Below, piece by piece: positions 44,801 to 56,440 of a stretch of 64,000 nucleotides of DNA. The stretch spans positions 1 through 64,000 of the forward strand of contig MNCI01004480.1 in NCBI GenBank assembly GCA_015680685.1, read 5' to 3'. The notes beneath the pieces were generated by a model. The model was not told the origin of the DNA, searched no databases, and saw only the letters and a list, made by a program, of their open reading frames with translations. The DNA is from Gnetum montanum. Its lineage: Eukaryota; Streptophyta; Gnetopsida; Gnetales; Gnetaceae. A program made the translations under genes and the position numbers. Each line of letters begins with the position of its first letter. Positions within the stretch are counted from its first letter, which is position 1.

Positions 44801-46504
44801 TCTCAGGAAGCCCACCATGTATGTGCATGATTGGTAGCTACACACATCTGGTATACATTAGAGTACTACATGAGGTATCTCCCAAACTCTTCATCAAGCT
44901 GATTCAACACTTGAACTCTAATGACATCACCGTGTTTAAACTCTTTCAAAGCTATGTGGGCCACTAATAGAGTTTGATTATTATGCACCAATCCTCCTTA
45001 GTTTACCATACACTTGCAAGACATGAAGCATAGAAACAATGAGTAAAAAAAGATAACAATAAAGCAAAAGAAATAAATAAAAAGTCAACTTAAAAGGGCT
45101 TATCATTCTAAGTGGTAGAAAGTCCTTTGAGGATTTTGGAATATATTGTTTATCTTATGACCTATCATCAAGGTGTTGTTAACATTATATTGTAAGTACT
45201 CTGACATCTCCTAGATCTGTGATAACCTTCAAACCCTCACAAAATATAAGGTATTGTTCCACTCTATCTCCATTTGGATGTCAAGATCTTCAACCATTAA
45301 CTTCAAAACATAGTTACAAGTCCCTACTAACAAAGTCTCCATGAGTACAGCTACAACATCCACAACCAAGTGTGACCATATGTTCATACTATAATTGTGG
45401 AGTAGGTACATTAAGAATTCTTTGGTGCTAGGTCTAAACCATATTAGAGTGTGGTTCTTAAGGTTCATATTGGGGTGCAAGATCTTATTTGTAAACATTC
45501 CCATGCAACATAAAATTTCCACCAACTCAATGATAATACATAGCCAAATACATAACCATTAGAATATAGAAAACTAAAAAAATACTAAAAAATTAGTAAA
45601 AAATGAAGCATAGATAATCTATGGAGTGAAAACATTAGTGTGAAATAAAAATGCACAAAAATAACCAAATCCAATAACATGTTTTTCATTCCACTAAAAA
45701 CCAAGTTTAGCTACTTCACACCTTATTTCTCAATGTACCAAAACCCAAAACTGCATGAAATTTTTAACCAAAAAATCCTAGTTTGCAATAAAAATGGCTA
45801 CAATAAAAACCCTAGTCAAAAATTCATAAATTTTTTTTAAAAATTACAAACTTTTTCTATAATCCCTCTACACTAAACTTGCAATACCTAGAGACCATAA
45901 ATGTTGATCACAAAAACACAAAAAATCCGAAATGCTGCTAGTTTTCTTATAGGAAAATTGTGAAATTTTCTAAAAATAAGCCAAAACATTTAAAATGGGA
46001 TTGGGAAAAAACCCATAAAAATTAATAAAAAATCTAAAAAATGTGGTTCCACCTTTCCTATAGAAAAAAACCTAGAACAAGAGATCTATATGATCAAAAC
46101 TACAAAATTTTAGCATATGTATTCTAGCAAAAATACCAACGTTGTGGCAAAATTAACGAAACTAGGGAAAAAACGTTGAACATAGGTGTGGAAAAGAAAA
46201 TCCAAATCTTCCTCAATACATCACCAAAAATCCAAATTTTGATTTCATTAGAATCAAAAAGCCTAGATCTTTCATTTCACATAAACAGATTTGAAAAATT
46301 CAATCTAGAATAACCTAGCTATGGGAAAACATTTCCACAAAGTTACAAATAATTGGAACAAATGGTAATTATTTGTTACTTGGTGGTTGTAGATCATGAT
46401 ATTTCACATACAAAAGGATTTGGAAGCCTTGATACAATTCATATCACCTCCTCTACCTCATCCAAGACTTGATTTAAACTTCTTAATCCCATTGTCTTTA
46501 GCAT
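41878..46504 (-). pseudogene. antisense multi-exon gene of Tat-B (homologue of 2839-6855)
   Basis: Recognisable exons in minus-strand order: exon 1 ATG 46504 (MLKTMGLRSL..., DEVEEV); HAD exon about 45560-45120 (FRPSTKEFLMYLLHNYSMNI, then NNTLMIGHKINNIFQNPQRT); exon 3 near 44980-44760 (VHNNQTLLVAHIALKEFKHG); exon 4 with HVMFFYAYRRIFEEFL and ESLSITTKNFSDM at 43998-43753; exons 5-7 in 43730-42088; last exon 41949-41878 encoding ASGDDDDDDVGNDIYDD plus a Pro run. Exon 7 ends at AAG|GTAAATG (42088) and exon 8 starts after TTATTCATAG (41949), in phase 0. HAD motif I Asp is Glu here (IIIELVEIL). Many stops; CpG lost; introns are longer than in Tat-A. The shared exon order shows that the gene was in the family's ancestor. 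Confidence 0.75.
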
Positions 46505-46799
46505 GATGCCAAAGTTTTGTGAGATTTGCCTTTACTATTGCAAGAGGAAGCATGAAATTCTTGGATCTATTGCCACAATGCTTTCCACAGGGATAGGTAG
46601 AGGTCAAGAATATTTAGAACTAGTTTAATTTTGGTTTTTCAAGAAACACTTTATCCCTTATATGCCATCCTTGGGAGATTGGAATAGAAACAACCTCTAA
46701 TGTTGAAGTTCAACTTTAGAAATATTTACAAAGAGTCTACTATGTTGATAATAAATATCTTTGAAAAACTAAGAAAAAATTTCACACATTGTGGCTTAG

Positions 46800-47057
46800 A
46801 AATATAAAGAGGAATAATTATGGTACATTGGATATTGGTAAGAAATTCCTAGTTTATAGCCTCATAAGCTGGAAAACCACCTCCTAGCTTGTGGGGCTGC
46901 ATATACAACATAAAGGCCTAGATTCTACAAGTTAAAAAACACTATCCAAAGTGTAGATTAATGTGTGGGAGGTGAATATATATATAGTATTCAAAATTAA
47001 TCATAAATTTTCTATAGAGCCCACTAGAAGCTAGAAACAATAGCTAAAATTTCCAAG
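46800..47057 (-). repeat. degenerate tandem repeat, left part (split by the 47-54 kb element)
   Basis: AAAACCACCTCCTAGCTTGTGG...AAGTGTAGATTAATGTGTGGG is the first recognisable unit of the array that continues at 53827. Confidence 0.55.
47053..47057 (+). other. target-site duplication (left), CCAAG
   Basis: CCAAG directly before the LTR start; the same five bases follow the right LTR at 53822-53826. Confidence 0.88.
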
Positions 47058-47829
47058 TGATGAGCTGCGATATCGCGTACGCGATATCATGTCCCATCTT
47101 ATTATTTATAAATAAGAGGCAGCTTCCCTTGTTTTAGGCTATTAGACTTAGAGCCTTAGACAAACTATAGCATTTTTACCATTCTAGAGTTAGAATAATT
47201 TCCATGTGCCTGCAGTAGGAGTCTTAAAGTGAATGAATCTTTATTTGAGCAAATTGTACCTGAGCACATATTTGTGTATGATAATAAAGATGAACTTTAC
47301 GATAAACCTTGCAACATATGGACTAAGATAAACAGTAATTAATTATTGTTAACTATTTAAATTCTTTCTTAGTTAATTAATATCTCTCTTAACCCTTGAC
47401 TCTCCTAGTTAAGTACACTCAGTACGACCGCTTCGAGCATGTGTGTAGCGCTTGGTAACCCAATAATGATTAGCGTTTGGTAATCCCAGCAGCGTCACAT
47501 TGGTTGAGGATGTGTGCGATAAGTGGGAACGGATACTAGTGTTAGGAACGATTAAACTTAGCTAGTGAATAGTTAATGAAAGTTAGTCACTTAGTTCTCT
47601 TCACCTTTCCCTATTAGCGTAAAGACATTAAAAAGATAAAAGCTATAAAAATCACATACCTCAAGCTTACTTAACCATACAACTGTGACAATACAGGGAA
47701 GACAATGATTGATTAACCTTAAGTGTTCCATCAAGGCACGTAAGTACTTAGTCCTTGGAGTTCAACCATATCACACATGAAACACTCATATTCGTATGGT
47801 TGAGTGTAGGGGTACCTCACCACTCATCA
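47058..47829 (+). repeat. 5' LTR of the gag-protease-only element
   Basis: Starts TGATGAGCTGCGATATCGCG and ends GTACCTCACCACTCATCA. Contains TTATTTATAAATAAGAGGC (TATA-box region near 47100). Aligns with 53044-53821 throughout. Confidence 0.93.
47069..47088. promoter_or_regulatory. perfect 20-bp palindrome near the LTR start
   Basis: GATATCGCGTACGCGATATC is its own reverse complement. The right LTR holds a decayed version (AATATTGCATACATGATATC), every change being C>T or G>A. A similar TGATATCGCATATATGAT occurs at 63952. It could bind a dimeric factor; that is inference. Confidence 0.85.
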
Positions 47830-47830
47830 T

Positions 47831-47848
47831 TGGCACCATTGCCGGGGA
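47831..47848 (+). promoter_or_regulatory. primer-binding site, tRNA-Asp type
   Basis: TGGCACCATTGCCGGGGA matches the plant tRNA-Asp site TGGCGCCGTTGCCGGGGA with two CpG-to-CpA changes. One base separates it from the LTR. Confidence 0.85.
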
Positions 47849-47974
47849 CTTAGTTGTTTGTGTGCTACATAGAACATAGGAAATCATTCATATCATTGGG
47901 ATGCTAGAATGAACCCTTAGGGTTAATCAAGAAAATATAGGATAACATTATATCACACACCGAACAAAACAAAG

Positions 47975-49675
47975 ATGTCTTCTTCTTCACATACAAGCAG
48001 TTCACCGCCTAGGATTAACACAAGAGACAGTCAGCGGCAGAACACACATAACCAAGATCCACCAATTCCTCAACAATTTCATGTGATACATACTCATCAT
48101 AATGAGTATGTACCTGAATTTACCTTTATTCTCCATCAAGGTGAACAACTACGTTGGAGAGACTTGGAAGGTAACATTGTGTTACCTCTAGACTGATTAG
48201 TCCCCAACATGCTCCTTCGTGCTCTCTCACGAATAGGCATGTCATTTTTGTACTCAGAATATGTTGCATCTGATCATGACACAAGGGACTACCTTCCCAC
48301 AGAAGCACAACGTTAAAGGGACTTGCAACAGAAGAGATATCATACATCTGCAAAGGGTAAATGGCCCCATAACACTCCACATGTCTTGAGAAAAATTGAG
48401 GGTGTTGAACCTGCTTTAGCAGGATCCCCACCAAATGATGTTCCCCCTCCTAATGATGGTCAGGAGGTGGTGTATCAGAACCTACACTCCAAAATTCACA
48501 ACCCTGGTTCTGATCCCCATGAACACGAAGTGTTCAACAAGGGAACACAAACAAANGGAATAAGGGAGAGTAGGGAACTGCGTAGACATCACAGATGCTA
48601 TGAATGAGATGACCATGAAGAACCCCTACTCGCAACTAGAAGTATGTTAGACATAATGGAGGCCATCAAAGTTCCCACAAGGCACCAAAATGATAGTAGG
48701 ATCAAGAGGTTAGACATGAATAACATCCCATGGTTTGAGGGGGGATACAATGCTAATCCTCAAAATCACCTACAAGAATTCCAGGATGCATGTGCCTTGC
48801 AAAACATAGAAAATGAGTGGCAAAAACTAAAGTTGTTCCTAATGACACTAGTGAAAGAAGCGGAAAGCTGGTACTAGTCCTTAGAACTGGAATCCATTTG
48901 GAGGTGGAGCATGATGTTAGAACTATTTAATGACAAGTACCAAACATACTCCCAAGTGTCTAACCTGTGAAAGCAAATCCAAGGATGGAAGCAGGGAAAT
49001 CATGAATCCTTGGATACTGCCATGGGCCATTATTATGCACTTTTATATCATTGCCCAGGCCATGGTTATTCGCAGCAGGATTAACTACGCCATCTCATAG
49101 ATGGACTTAGGCATGAAACAAGGAGAACCCTTGGAACGTATGCCCAAGGGAGATTATCAAAGCTTAGGTTTCATCAGGTTCATAGATTTCTAGAGCAAGT
49201 AGCCAAGGAATAAGGGGAGCTACATAAAAGAGAAAGTGCAGAAGAGTACAATCAAGATCCTTCCCTTCGAAAAAGGAGAGTGAGATTCTATGAGGAGGAG
49301 GAAGAGTCACCACTTGAAGAGATGGTGAATAGGAAAACCTTGCTGCTCCAAAAATTAACAATAGAGGTATCGACAAAGGTAGACCAAATGTGGGACTCCT
49401 TGGATAATAGATTTGAAACCATCCTTAAAATTGTAGAGGAGTCTAGAGAGTGAGGTAGTGAGCATGACAAAAAGAAAAAGAGAGACGTGGACCATGCACA
49501 TAACAAAGGTAAGGGTAAAATGGCCATCACCAAAGAGGTTGTGGATTCTGATATGGAAAATGATGGTGGATGTGAGATATGCCAATACGACCATCCTAAG
49601 GGATGTTGCCCAGTAATCTCACATCTACAAGAGTCTAGAGTGTATGCACTCAACCCACAACTTAACAAATAGAAA
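47975..49675 (+). pseudogene. gag: gag of the gag-protease-only element
   Basis: A frame from ATG 47975 with several stops. A Ser/Pro-rich N-terminus is followed by a linker with PPNDVPPPND, then the gag core from 48644 (MNNIPWFEGG, NHLQEFQDAC, WQKLKLFLMTLVKEAESWY, ELFNDKYQTYSQVSNL). After these come an acidic/coiled region (RVRFYEEEEESPLEEM) and a cysteine-histidine motif CEICQYDHPKGC at 49571-49606, a shortened zinc knuckle. One unknown base (N) is at 48556. It belongs to a gag lineage different from that of the Tat copies, as seen from the PWFEGG..NP..HLQEF core. It would form the particle shell. Confidence 0.83.
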
Positions 49676-50709
49676 GCATCCCAACGGTTACCTTATCCCC
49701 AAGTTAACCCAAGGCAGTTCCACCAACCTTTAATGTATTATCCAAGTGGAACTCCATCACAACCTGTTAAACAACACCAATAGTGGCAATACCCATAGTC
49801 ATGGGGGATGCCACCACCAAGGTAACAATACCCCTACTGGCAATTGGATCCATATGGCTATTACGTGCAGCAGCCAATCTCTCCATGTGACTCTATTGGT
49901 CACGTGACACCACAATGCCACTACCAAGCTTGGGAGTATTACAGGACTCCTTCTCCTAGGGGAGACAACCCAAAAACATACCATCTTCCAAATCCATCCG
50001 CAACTCTGACACTGATACCTCCATTACCATCCGCTCCAGCAATGCAAGGGGAACTCCCCACTCAACTGCAGCAACGCAATGCTACAAGGGCTATGAATCT
50101 TCAACTCGCTATTGGTTCTAACAACCATATGAAGAGAAGAAATTTCTTCAGAACTAACAGCCCACCAAGCCCTCACAACCACAAGTGGTTGGGCCGTTGA
50201 ACGCCTCTCCATCAAATAAGGCTTTAGAGCTCCCTTCAAACCAAAGATCGAGCTCAACGCATAAGGTTATGTTAACACATGCCATTATTGACTGGATTAA
50301 GGAGGTCCACCTTCCCAGGAAATTCTCTAACCCCAGAAGCCCTCTAATCTATCTCCAAGTCACTGGGAATGATCCATGTAAAGCTCTTCTAGACTCAGGT
50401 TCTGCAGTCAACTTAATATCGCAAGAGATGTACAAAGCCTAGAACCTACCTCCATTAAAGAAAAGTATTATTTTCCTAGAGCTGGCCAACCAGTCCATCA
50501 CTATCCCCTTGGGACTAGTGGAGGACATCATTACCACTATGTGTGGGTGGTCGTACCTAGCTAATTTTCTAGTGATACAAGTAAACAATGATAAAGGGGA
50601 CTTCCCAATAATAATGGGAAGGGCATGGCTAAGTACCATAAATGCATGCCTAGGAATCCAAAATATTTCCCTAGAAATATCTAAGGAAAACACTTTTGGG
50701 AAGATCTAG
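49676..50709 (+). pseudogene. pro: protease of the gag-protease-only element
   Basis: A Gln/Pro/Tyr-rich linker (49700-50150) leads, after a frameshift near 50180, into FSNPRSPLIYLQVTGND, the active site CKALLDSGSAVNLIS (D-S-G, 50380-50425) and FPIIMGRAWLSTINA (50605-50650), ending at TAG 50707. Active-site D-S-G and the 'IMGRAWL' segment are canonical. TAG at 50440 interrupts it. No RT follows. Confidence 0.86.
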
Positions 50710-53043
50710 AAGAATAAGGTTCCATGCATCACATATAGTGATACAGGGTGTGATTGCATACAGGAATGTTTAGCATTACCTGCATGCAACTAGTGTGCAC
50801 AAGAAATTAAAATACAAAAGTGCTTGTATGTAGCAACCACACAACAAAAAAACACCCAGTGGTTGATAGCTAATCAAGAGAGCAACTCACCAATGTGCAT
50901 GGAACTAACTGAGTGAACAACTTGCACTCACGTCAAAAGCATAGATACACTAGAACAAGAGCATCACCAACTTCCAAAACTTAACCTAAAAACATCAATT
51001 GGGAGAAGTTGGGAACTCCTAAAAAATTCAAAAAAGTGCTCCGATAAGAGATTACTAGTCAATGTGCAATAGACCAAACCTTACCATGAATCTAGAATAG
51101 TCAATGCACATAATACCTTGGAGAAGGGATGACCCCGCTCATTATTTTGGATCTCCCCCTTCCAACTCAGTTATGGGGGATCTCTACTGATCATTTGAGG
51201 CCCTAAGTTCCTTTTTAAGTTTTTGTTTTACAAATTTCTTTAAGTTTTCTTATTTTTTTCTTCGTAACATCAGTTATACACTTTCATTTCTTTGTGTGTT
51301 GTTGTTTATTTTGTTCGGTTCGTCACCTAATAAGTGCTCCTGATGGTGGTATGAATTTTACTCCATTAATTGCTAATGTTTGATTTTCACCTTTGAGTTA
51401 TAATGTTGATACTAAAGGATGGTTCTTTTGATATAACAGGAAATGAGTCCACGTCATCCATGCATCCATAAATTTCTATGGTCTCTCATGGCTTGGAATT
51501 GTACAGTCCCCTTCTTAATAATAGAACTATCAATGAATCAGTGACTAGGAATTTTTCAAACTAAGGAAGGACTCAAGGATTGAAAAGGGTGTGACTTCAA
51601 GGGGATTTGATGCATTTGTGCTAGCCATTCTCTTAGCGTGCTTGGATGTTTTCTTCTTGGGTTTTCTTTACCATTCTGATGTTGCTCCATTATTGGGAAG
51701 CTGAGCTAATAAAAATAATAAGTCTTTGCATGATGTGGTTCTTACGCACAAAAAAAATAATGAGAATTCAAAGCACACCCCTTAAACAAAATAACCCCCT
51801 AGGCTACAAGCACTAGTTATGGAACTAAACAAATATGTTCCCTCTAACTAAGGCCCTCTCTCTAGCTTCTTAATTTTTCTTTTCTTGTTTCCTCAGAATG
51901 GTGGTGACTCTTTGGTGGAAGCATTCTTGCTACTTCAAGTGGATGGATTGGCCAAATGTATTAATGCGAAGTCACTGGATGTGGATTTTTTGAGGCTGGA
52001 TTTGGAATGAGATCTACTAAGTCACATTAACCATAACTACACAAGGGGCTGTACACCACCTTATTCTTGGGACTCCATTTCATTCTCTTCTCCTCATCAT
52101 TCTTTCTCAATTTTTCCACCTCATTGCTGGTTGTATCAACAGTCTATATTTTGGTTGATGCATTTTTTCTTTTTGGTAAATTATTTTGGTTAGGACTTTA
52201 ACTCTTGCTTCCAAAGGACATTTCTAGAGCCTATGGACTCTTTGAATGTGGGATTGTCAAGGCATTAAGGGCATTAGCCTACTTTGGGGAGGACCCACTG
52301 GCATTTCTATTTGGTGCATCAGTTAACTTCTTTCCTTTAAACATTTTCACAATTAACATTTATTTTGTTCATTTCCACCTTTGACATCCATTTTATTGGC
52401 GTTGCCGTTGTTTCTTTTTCTCCATCTTTCTTATTCCTTTTATTTTTCCATTCTATTGCTACTAGAGGATTGCTCTTAGTCCAATTTTTTCAATTTTCTC
52501 CTAACCCCTATACCTTACACCTTCGATAGTCACTAGTGTTATATCTCTAGAATCCATATTAGCCATATCACAACTCAGCCAATAGATAGTACACCGAGGC
52601 AAGGTATCAATTGCATTATGATTTATTTATCCTTGCTAATATGAAACTGTGTTGTGTGTGTAGATGGAAATCATACAACAATGAACTAGTGCTGAAGGAA
52701 ACACTTAGGATGGAATGGTGCTGGAATAGTCATGCAAGAAACAAGATTGATGGGGCGGTTATTGATGGACAACGAAAGGCACAATTTTGGCATTGGTAGC
52801 AACAAATCATCTTCTTTTTCTTCTCTCTTTCTCTTCTCTCTCAACTACCAAATAAGGCCTGATTTCAAATGTGTATAGTATTCACTCTTGTGGCTGTGAA
52901 CACTAATATTATCACGTATTGTAATGATGATCCATTCATGTGTCACCCCATTCACCATTAGTGTCATTCAAGTCAATAATCCCATACCTTCCCAATATTT
53001 TGTAAGGAACTTGAGGACGAGTTTTCATTTAGTCATGGGGGTA
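50710..53043 (+). other. non-coding interior of the gag-protease-only element
   Basis: 2.3 kb without a credible frame. Contains TTTTTCTTC-type pyrimidine runs (51230-51260, 52440-52500) and no RT or integrase motif in any frame that I could read. ATGGGGGTA just before the right LTR may be a weak polypurine tract. Confidence 0.65.
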
Positions 53044-53821
53044 TGATGAGCCACAATATTGCATACATGATATCACATCCCATCTTATTATCTATAAATA
53101 AGAGGTAGCTTCCCTTGTTTTAGGCAGTTAGACTTAGACCCTTAGCCAAACTATAGCAGTTTTACCATTCCAGAGTTAGAATAATTTCCAGGTGCCCGTA
53201 GTAGGAGTCTTAAAGTGAACGGATCTTTATTCGAGAAAATTGTACCTAAGCACATATTTTTGTACGAAAATAAAGATGAACTTTACGATAAACCTTGTAG
53301 CATATGGACTAAGCTAAATAGTAATTAATTATTGTTAAATTTTTAAATGCTTTATTAGTTAATTAATCTCTCTCTCAATTGACTTTCCTAGTTAAGTACA
53401 CTCAGTACGATCGCTTCGAGCATGTGTGTAGCTCTTGGTAACCCAATAACGATTAGCGTTTGGTAATCCTAGTAGCGTTACACTGGTTCAGGATGTGTGC
53501 GGAAAGTGGGAACGGATACTGATGTTAGGAACGATTAAACTTAGTTAGTGAATAGTTAATAAAAGTTAGTCACTTAGTTCTCTTCACCTTTCCCTATTAG
53601 CATAAAGACGTTAAAAAGATAAAAGCTATAAAAATCACATACCTCAAGCTTACTTAACCATACAACCATGACAATACAAGTAAGTTTGGGAAGACAATGA
53701 TTGATTAACCTTAAGTGTTCCAGTAAGGCGCGTACACACTTAGTCCTTGAAGTTCAACCAGATCACATGTGAAACACTCGTATTCGTATGGTTGAGTGTA
53801 GGGGTACCTCGCCACTCATCA
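53044..53821 (+). repeat. 3' LTR of the gag-protease-only element
   Basis: Pairs with 47058-47829. Differences are mainly transitions, plus an AAGTTTGG insertion near 53680 and small changes around 53730. Confidence 0.93.
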
Positions 53822-53826
53822 CCAAG
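53822..53826 (+). other. target-site duplication (right), CCAAG
   Basis: Identical to 47053-47057. Confidence 0.88.
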
Positions 53827-54980
53827 TATAGAAAACCACCTTTGGATGCATGCAAACTAAAGGTTTTAAGTCTAGATGTTTGAAAACTACTATTCAACAT
53901 GTGGATAAAGTGTGGGATTAATGAAAATGTATATTGGTCCAAAATAACTCAAACTTAACCCCAAAAACCCTAAGTTGTAGACTCTTTTCCAAGCTTCAAA
54001 CATTGATGTAGAAACCTATGGATGCCTAGAAATATAGTCTAAAACTATTAAAAATAGCTAAGATTCAAGCCACATGTTCAGAAACTACTAGCTAACATGT
54101 GGAACAATGTGTAGGATTATATAGGCTTAAACCTTGGATTATAGAACTTCAAAAACTGCAAGTTTACCTCTATAACCCTAGTTGCTACCTTGGGAGCCTA
54201 GAAAAATTAGAAACCAAGTCAAAAAAACCTCTATAATAGCTAAGATTCAATCCATACATTGGAAAACCACTAGGAAAAGTTTGGAAAATTGTGTGGATTC
54301 TCATAGGCTTCAATCATGGTTGATATAGCTTCAAAAACTTTAAATTTTCACTAAAAATCCTATTTGCTACTACAAGATCATGAGGAAGCAAATAACTTGG
54401 TTTAAAACTCTTCTAAACTAGCCTCCAAGCTTTCACACATTTGAAAACCACTAGCCAATGTTTGTAATAATGTGTAGAATCAAAACCATCTCAAACTTAT
54501 TTAATATCATCCATAATTTCTACAAAAATGAACCAAGACATTGTAGGACCCTAGGTGCTATCCTAGGAGCATTCACAAGAAAGAGACATTGTTAAAACCA
54601 CCTTTAGAACCCTCATAAACAATCACCTCAGCCTCTACACATTGGAACACCACTATCCAACATGTGAGCTAATGTGTGGAATAATAAAAGGTCCAAACTT
54701 ACTTAAAGCTACTCATACTTTACACTAATAGGCTTCAAAACTACAAATCTCCTTCCTAGGCCTTGGATGATGCTTATAAGTGTTTACAAAGGGCAAAAAC
54801 CTAGTAGAAAACTCTCCTAAGTTTTCATATAAGTCCCACATGTTAATGTACCAGGTTGCACATGCTATGATAGTACATGGGAAAATGTGTGAAATTAATA
54901 TAACAAATCGACAAAGTTGGAATTGCATAAACACTACCATGGTGAGGTTCTACAAGCTCAAAATCAAGTCATACTAGTGC
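53827..54980 (-). repeat. degenerate tandem repeat, about 175-200 bp units, right part
   Basis: Recurring block 'catTGGAAAACCACTAgccaaCATGTGgaa-aATGTGTgGaaT' near 53885, 54085, 54255, 54445, 54640 and 54845, with 'TTCAAAAACT...CCTAGTTGCTAC' between. It continues 46800-47057 once the inserted element is removed. In Tat-B this array lies where Tat-A has only a 450-bp gap between antisense exon 1 and RT. Confidence 0.68.
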
Positions 54981-56440
54981 AAGGATTTCACACTAATAAA
55001 TCCCAATGGGATCCATTCCACAACTTCCAAGTAGATCTAACTTAGAAAATAAGAACAAAATAATAAAATAGAGAAAAAATCTCCTTATATTAAGAAAATT
55101 CTCAAAATAAATAGAAAATACATCAAAGATGAGGAACCAAGCTCAACTCACAACTCTTCTAAGGATCTTAGAGGTTACACTTAATTCCTCTCAATCCTCA
55201 ATTGCTTAGAATGGAGCTTAAGTTTAAGACAAGATACTTATAAGAGATTCTCCTAACGTTTCTTAAGTGCTTTTCCTTGCCTCTCACTTAACTTCCTTGC
55301 ACAATATCTCTTCTTACACAAGCTCTCTTTTGTCAACTCTCACAAGATTTCTCTCCTACTCATGGTTAGGGTTATGCTCTTTCTTGTACAAACAATGATG
55401 AATCACATTAATATTTATAAGAAACCAAAAGATAAAACCCTAGAAACCTTTTCTCACTAAACTTTAGGTTGTAGCTACTAGAAATCTCAATCACTAGAAA
55501 GCCAAGGATTCTCAATTGTAGATAGCCTCAATCTCAAATTCTCAAGGCCTCTAAAAAGATGGGATTTAGGATACCCTAGACTGTCTAGTGGATCACCTAG
55601 AGACTTAGGGGGATGCAAAATAGGGGTAATGAAGTAAAGAGGTGTAGATCTATAAAATAATGCATTGAAAATATAGCAATTAAATCTGAAATTATACACA
55701 AAATAAAACTATAAACTTTATTAAATAAATAAAGAATAAGTTCAGAGATGTGTACAAAATTTGTACCCAAGATGAGGGCAAGAAGGGCTCACTTGGGTGG
55801 GGGTTCAAAGCCCATTGAAGCTACAATCAACTCAATTCGATATCTCTACTACTCTTGAGGTGATTAAACTTCCTTTTTTACCACTTAAGATCTACAATGT
55901 TGGTTACTACTGGTGTTGAGAAATATGATGGATTGAGATTGCCAAAATGCTTAATGTTGGGATATGGGAATCCTAGGGAGTAGCATTGACACATAAGGTA
56001 CAAAAATCTCAAGGGGGTAAATGGCTAATAAGGCTACAATGGCTCTATGATAAAGAGGCTCCAAGAAGCTACATTTCTACTAGGTAGAAATGGCTCTTGA
56101 ATGCTAAAAATGCCAAAATTCTCAAAATAGTCAAAGTTTGGAACCTTGAAATGGTATGGTGTTTTGGTTTTTATAGGTTTTTGAACTTAATTTGGGCTGA
56201 AAATTGGCTACAAAGTGCTATCACATTTAGGTGGGTAGGTGTCCAAAATCTAAGGGGGTTACCATATATGAAAAGGATCAGATCTCCATGGCCATTCCAT
56301 TTACTAAAGATAGTAATAGGGAGCATACCTTCCATGTTTACTATTCTTCTTTCACATTGGGCCTACCACCATCCTTGCTAGAGTGTCTAGTCAAAATTGA
56401 AGTGCATGAAGTGTCGAAATCTAGTCTTTGCTACTTCTAT
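54981..56440. other. repeat-derived sequence, no gene recognised
   Basis: No frame with protein-like content. The RT expected for Tat-B after its antisense gene is not here. 55140-55390 is pyrimidine-rich and could be promoter-proximal LTR sequence, unproven. Confidence 0.4.

Larger units (their letters stand above)
47058..53821 (+). mobile_element. gag-protease-only LTR retrotransposon (non-autonomous), complete with TSD
   Basis: LTRs at 47058-47829 (772 bp) and 53044-53821 (778 bp), starting TGATGAG and ending CTCATCA. They flank a tRNA-Asp primer site, a gag with zinc-knuckle-like motif and an aspartic protease. From 50710 to 53043 no RT, RNase H or integrase frame is seen, and no piece of them. 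The total of 6.76 kb leaves no room for a full pol. Identical 5-bp TSDs (CCAAG) and LTRs that are alike over most of their length make this one of the youngest insertions here. It resembles the TR-GAG/gag-only class of plant elements moved in trans by autonomous relatives. Confidence 0.9.

Noticed and set aside
55000-56400. RT region expected for Tat-B
   Set aside because: I searched for the VVVPQK, MMPFG and YVDD blocks in this stretch and found none, so the copy is truncated before pol.
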